31,669 bases of DNA from NCBI GenBank assembly GCA_039809105.1, contig JBDHUJ010000019.1, positions 1-31,669 on the forward strand. Reading direction: 5' to 3'. This document shows positions 29,160 through 31,669 of this stretch, one piece after another. Position 1 is the stretch's first letter; each line of letters begins with the position of its first letter. The notes beneath the pieces were generated by a model. It was not told the origin of the DNA. It made no database searches and saw nothing but the letters and a program-made list of their open reading frames with translations. Position numbers and translations under genes: made by a program. This DNA comes from JBDHUJ01 sp039809105. Its GTDB lineage: Bacteria > Patescibacteriota > Saccharimonadia > Saccharimonadales > UBA4665.

Positions 29160-29486
29160 TTACATCTTGATTTCGACGTCGCAGCCGGCGGGGAGCGACA
29201 GGTTCATAAGACTGTCGATGGTCTTCGGAGTCGGTTCAAACACGTCGATAAGGCGCTTGTGTACGCGCATTTCGAACTGTTCGCGGCCCTTTTTGTACAC
29301 GTGTGGGCTCTTTACGACCGTAAAGGTGCTCTTGCGAGTCGGCAGCGGGATTGGGCCAGCCAGGCTAGCGCCAGTGCGCAGAGCCGTGTCGACTATCTGC
29401 TTTGCAGCTTGGTCGATGACTTTGTGGTCATAGGCTTTTAGGCGGATACGAATCCGCTGTTTGGTATCTGGTTTGGCGTCTGCCAT
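29160..29486 (-). CDS. rpsJ: 30S ribosomal protein S10 (uS10)
   Basis: 108 aa. RIRIRLKAYDHKVIDQAAKQ and PLPTRKSTFTVVKSPHVYKK are diagnostic; S10 (NusE) also joins antitermination complexes. It has its own promoter and terminator and is cut off from rplC by a 2.8-kb region, unlike the standard S10 operon. Confidence 0.97.
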   Translation of the reverse strand: MADAKPDTKQRIRIRLKAYDHKVIDQAAKQIVDTALRTGASLAGPIPLPTRKSTFTVVKSPHVYKKGREQFEMRVHKRLIDVFEPTPKTIDSLMNLSLPAGCDVEIKM

Positions 29487-29577
29487 ATATAACTACCTTT
29501 CGTAGTTTACAAGTGTAACCTCTTCCGGAGTGATGAGTGACCGGACGAGTTCTCACTCAATGTTGTTGACAGGTGCA

Positions 29578-29606
29578 ATTATACGTTTTGAATCAATTTT
29601 TTGCAA
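29578..29606 (-). promoter_or_regulatory. rpsJ promoter
   Basis: Minus strand: TTGCAA (29601-29606), 17-bp spacer, TATAAT (29578-29583). The leader of about 85 nt contains inverted segments (GAGTGA...TCACTC and CCGG...CCGG) that could form a regulatory hairpin. Confidence 0.7.
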
Positions 29607-29680
29607 GCAATCTGGGCGGCATGAATAGAAGCAGATTACTTGCTCGTTTTGGCGATTGACAGTGTAGCCCCTCCAGGGGG

Positions 29681-29932
29681 TTAGCGCGGTAGGACGATAC
29701 CCTCTTTTTGGGCCAGAGCAACAACCGCAGCGTTCAGCTGCAGAATCTGCTCTTTTACAGAGAGATTCCGAAAAGATTCGTCTATTCTGACAGAGTTCTT
29801 TTCGAGTTTGGCAATCATACCGTATATTTCTTTAACATCATTTCGAAGCGCTTCTAGCTCACCCAGCACAGGACTAAGCTTCCTATCAAAGATAGCTTCA
29901 ATTTGCTGCAAATCTTCTTGGGTTAGGCTCAT
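29681..29932 (-). CDS. Small coiled-coil protein of unknown function
   Basis: 83 aa. MSLTQEDLQQIEAIFDRKLS and the heptad-like ELEALRNDVKEIYGMIAKLE indicate a helical, probably coiled-coil, soluble protein. It stands alone between the tuf and rpsJ units. TAAAAT lies 8 nt before the ATG with no ribosome binding site, suggesting leaderless expression. Short proteins of this look are common in Patescibacteria, but no function is known to me. Confidence 0.65.
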   Translation of the reverse strand: MSLTQEDLQQIEAIFDRKLSPVLGELEALRNDVKEIYGMIAKLEKNSVRIDESFRNLSVKEQILQLNAAVVALAQKEGIVLPR

Positions 29933-29940
29933 AATTATGT

Positions 29941-29946
29941 ATTTTA
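29941..29946 (-). promoter_or_regulatory. Candidate -10 box, leaderless coiled-coil gene
   Basis: TAAAAT lies 8 nt upstream of ATG 29932 on the minus strand and follows the terminator hairpin at 29957-29985. Weak on its own; supported by the same layout at other genes here. Confidence 0.3.
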
Positions 29947-29956
29947 GCGCAAAACG

Positions 29957-29985
29957 AAAATGAGCGCCACGAGGGCGCCCATTTT
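29957..29985. terminator. Hairpin terminator before the coiled-coil gene
   Basis: AAAATG-GCGCC stem with one mismatch and a 5-nt loop, A-run and T-run on the two sides. It closes the stretch between tuf and the 83-aa gene and may end the structured RNA at 30031-30109. Confidence 0.7.
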
Positions 29986-30030
29986 ACAACGTAGTTTCGG
30001 GGGCTGTGAGGGCTACGAATGCGAGTGCAG

Positions 30031-30109
30031 TTTGGGATGCTGGCCGAGCACCGAAGCGGAGGCGTACTTAACGTACGCTGAGCATCGGAGCACAGAGACA
30101 GCGCCCAAA
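30031..30109. ncRNA. Candidate structured RNA or palindromic element between two terminators
   Basis: The 79-nt segment folds end to end: TTTGGG/CCCAAA, GCTG/CAGC, CCGA/TCGG, then GCGTAC-TTAAC-GTACGC at the tip. It lies between the tuf terminator and the hairpin at 29957-29985, with no open frame. It could be a small RNA, a processed tuf 3' UTR or a dispersed palindrome; the strand is undecided. It is not recognisable as SRP RNA (no GGAA-type apical motif). Confidence 0.4.
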
Positions 30110-30122
30110 ATGCGCCGCAAGC

Positions 30123-30148
30123 AAAAAGGCTCCTAAAGGAGCCTTTTT
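30123..30148 (-). terminator. tuf terminator
   Basis: Perfect 11-bp stem AAAAAGGCTCC/GGAGCCTTTTT with a 4-nt loop, 20 bp after the tuf stop. The T-run on the minus strand completes a textbook intrinsic terminator. Confidence 0.93.
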
Positions 30149-30167
30149 GTGGTTCGTAGTTCGGAAC

Positions 30168-31352
30168 CTATTTGTCGATTTTGGTAACGACACCAGCACC
30201 GACGGTGCGGCCACCTTCACGGATAGCGAAGCGCAGACCCTGCTCCATAGCAATAGGAGCGAGTAACTTGACCTTGAAGGTTACGGTGTCACCAGGCATG
30301 ACCATTTCTTTGTCAGCTGGAAGTTCGACTTCACCAGTTACGTCCGTTGTGCGGAAGTAGAACTGTGGCTTGTAACCCTTGAAGAAAGGAGTGTGGCGAC
30401 CGCCTTCTTCCTTGCTCAGGATGTACACTTCAGAATCGAATTCGGTGTGAGGAGTAATGGTACCCGGCTTAGCCAGGACCTGACCGCGCTCGATGTCGTC
30501 GCGCTCGATACCGCGGAGCAGAACGCCGGCGTTGTCACCAGCCTGACCTTGGTCGAGGCTCTTTTTGAAAGCTTCGATGCCGGTTACGACAGACTTGGTG
30601 GTTGGGCGGATGCCGACGATTTCGACTTCGTCGTTGATTTTAACAATACCCTGTTCGATACGACCGGTAGCAACCGTACCACGGCCCTTGATGCTGAACA
30701 CGTCTTCGATAGGCATGATGAATGGCTTGTCGAGGTCGCGAGTTGGTTCAGGAATGAAGTCGTCCATAGCCTTAACCAGTTCCATAACAGCGTCTTCGTT
30801 AGCGGCGTCGCCTTCGAGTGCCTTGGTAGCAGAACCCTTGATGATTGGGCAGTCGCGGTCGAAACCGTTCTTTTCCAGGAGGTCACGAACTTCTTCTTCG
30901 ACGAGTTCGACGAGGTCTGGATCTGCAAGGTCCATCTTGTTCAAGAAGACCAAGATCTTTGGCACACCGACCTGCTTGGCAAGCAGAACGTGTTCGCGGG
31001 TCTGAGGCATAGGACCGTCAGCCGCGCTAACAACCAAGATAGCACCGTCAACCTGAGCGGCACCGGTAATCATGTTCTTAACGTAGTCGGCGTGACCTGG
31101 CATGTCGACGTGTGCGTAGTGGCGCTTTTCGCTTTCGTATTCCTGGTGAGAGGTAGCGATGGTAATACCACGAGCGCGCTCTTCTGGAGCGTTGTCGATT
31201 TGGTCGTAAGCGATTGGCTTGTTAACGTCGCTTGGTAGTTTCTTTGCAAGCACAGCGGTAATAGCTGCAGTCAAAGTGGTCTTACCGTGGTCGACGTGAC
31301 CCATAGTACCGACGTTGACGTGAGGCTTGCTTCGGTCAAAAGTTCCTGCCAT
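30168..31352 (-). CDS. tuf: Elongation factor Tu
   Basis: 394 aa. GTPase that delivers aminoacyl-tRNA. G1 is GHVDHGKTT, G3 is DMPGHADYVKN, G4 NKMD, G5 GSATKAL. Domains II and III are complete (RGTVATGRIEQG, HTPFFKGYKPQFYFRTTDVT). The usual DCPGH cysteine is Met and NKCD is NKMD, so two commonly conserved cysteines are replaced. Ribosome binding site AAGGAG. It is a single-gene unit here; fusA, rpsG and rpsL are not in the window. Confidence 0.98.
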   Translation of the reverse strand: MAGTFDRSKPHVNVGTMGHVDHGKTTLTAAITAVLAKKLPSDVNKPIAYDQIDNAPEERARGITIATSHQEYESEKRHYAHVDMPGHADYVKNMITGAAQVDGAILVVSAADGPMPQTREHVLLAKQVGVPKILVFLNKMDLADPDLVELVEEEVRDLLEKNGFDRDCPIIKGSATKALEGDAANEDAVMELVKAMDDFIPEPTRDLDKPFIMPIEDVFSIKGRGTVATGRIEQGIVKINDEVEIVGIRPTTKSVVTGIEAFKKSLDQGQAGDNAGVLLRGIERDDIERGQVLAKPGTITPHTEFDSEVYILSKEEGGRHTPFFKGYKPQFYFRTTDVTGEVELPADKEMVMPGDTVTFKVKLLAPIAMEQGLRFAIREGGRTVGAGVVTKIDK

Positions 31353-31505
31353 AAAATTGGCTCCTTGTATTAGTTATTGTCTATGGCTTCCATACCTCAG
31401 CGCACTACTCGTCTCTATAGACTTCGCGCGTACTGAGCTAACGAACGGAAACCTCTTTTGAACTCCCGCATAAGGGTATAAACCCCTAGCGAGTTACAGA
31501 TGTGT

Positions 31506-31534
31506 AGTATAGAGAAATGCGCTCACTTTGTAAA
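31506..31534 (-). promoter_or_regulatory. tuf promoter
   Basis: Minus strand: TTTACA (31529-31534), 17-bp spacer, TATACT (31506-31511). Predicted start near 31499, leaving a leader of about 145 nt with small hairpins such as GGGTTTATACCC. The -35 lies only 14 bp from the inner edge of the terminal repeat. The 31353-31548 stretch holds nothing else I can support. Confidence 0.75.
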
Positions 31535-31548
31535 GAGGCAGGCGCAAG

Positions 31549-31669
31549 GGGTTCAGTCAACTAACCCGGAACAAGCGTAAACCGCAAGTATTCGGTGGGG
31601 CTGGTAAATAACTCCGGTTGGTTGGCCCTTGCCATCCATTCCCGGCAGAAATCCTCCAGCCGGCGGGTC
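31549..31669 (-). repeat. Terminal inverted repeat, right copy (121 bp)
   Basis: Exact reverse complement of 1-121. See the left copy. The inner edge lies just upstream of the tuf promoter. Confidence 0.9.
31561..31668 (-). CDS. C-terminal fragment of a repeated gene (right copy), partial
   Basis: The same 35 codons and TAG as at 2-109, on the opposite strand. Both copies point into the window, so two copies of the gene flank this segment in inverted orientation, or one copy was joined to both ends by the assembly. Confidence 0.5.
   Translation of the reverse strand, partial: TRRLEDFCREWMARANQPELFTSPTEYLRFTLVPG

Noticed and set aside
30393..31238. 281-aa open frame on the plus strand opposite tuf
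   Set aside because: Antisense shadow of a highly codon-biased gene; EF-Tu is complete and unambiguous on the other strand.

Overview
The window reads as a chromosomal segment of a Candidate Phyla Radiation (Patescibacteria) bacterium, most likely Candidatus Saccharibacteria (TM7). The support is: a fused S10-spc-alpha ribosomal protein locus with no rpmD (uL30) between rpsE and rplO; no adk or map beside secY; tight TAATG-type gene couplings; standard-code stops; and a solitary pilin-like gene. The taxonomic call is an inference from gene content, not from a search. Base composition looks close to 50% GC by eye.

Layout. The two ends (1-121 and 31549-31669) are perfect inverted copies of one sequence that encodes the same protein C-terminus, so a repeated gene or insertion element flanks the segment. 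Positions 132-812 (+) hold a membrane-anchored protein of unknown role. Positions 832-5944 (-) are a housekeeping operon: an unrecognised 297-aa protein, an Asp/Glu racemase-like protein, trpS, a C39-like peptidase, an RluA-family pseudouridine synthase and a DNA polymerase III delta'-like protein. In front of it (5945-6450) are a 57-aa gene and two related attenuator-like RNA modules, each ending in a terminator just before the next gene. Positions 6508-6680 hold nested palindromic repeats. Positions 6686-7891 encode an RsmB-type rRNA methyltransferase and a small partner. Positions 7984-9522 encode a prepilin fused to an RCC1 propeller.

The ribosomal block is on the minus strand. Read in the direction of transcription it is: tuf; an 83-aa coiled-coil gene; rpsJ as a single-gene unit; a 2.5-kb island (split cytidylate-kinase-like gene and three unknown genes); rplC-rplD-rplW-(56-aa gene)-rplB-rpsS-rplV-rpsC-rplP-rpmC-rpsQ-rplN-rplX-rplE-rpsN-rpsH-(58-aa gene)-rplF-rplR-rpsE-rplO; a bidirectional terminator; an opposing EamA transporter; then secY-infA-rpmJ-rpsM-rpsK-rpsD-rpoA-rplQ-rplM-rpsI and a terminator. 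The locus therefore has at least four transcription units (tuf, rpsJ, rplC-rplO, secY-rpsI).

The most unusual signal is a family of four hairpin elements (H1-H4) inside the ribosomal operons. Each is built from about five 7-nt units, a short loop, then about five units of the same theme in inverted orientation. The theme differs in every element (GAAANNT, CAAGTNN, AGGGCNN, GTATNNN) but the architecture is the same, and each sits directly upstream of the ribosome binding site of rpsM, rplP, rplN or rplV. Other leads are the paired attenuator RNAs, a ten-base homopolymer in the pilin-RCC1 gene, several candidate leaderless promoters, and structured RNAs next to tuf and between infA and rpmJ.
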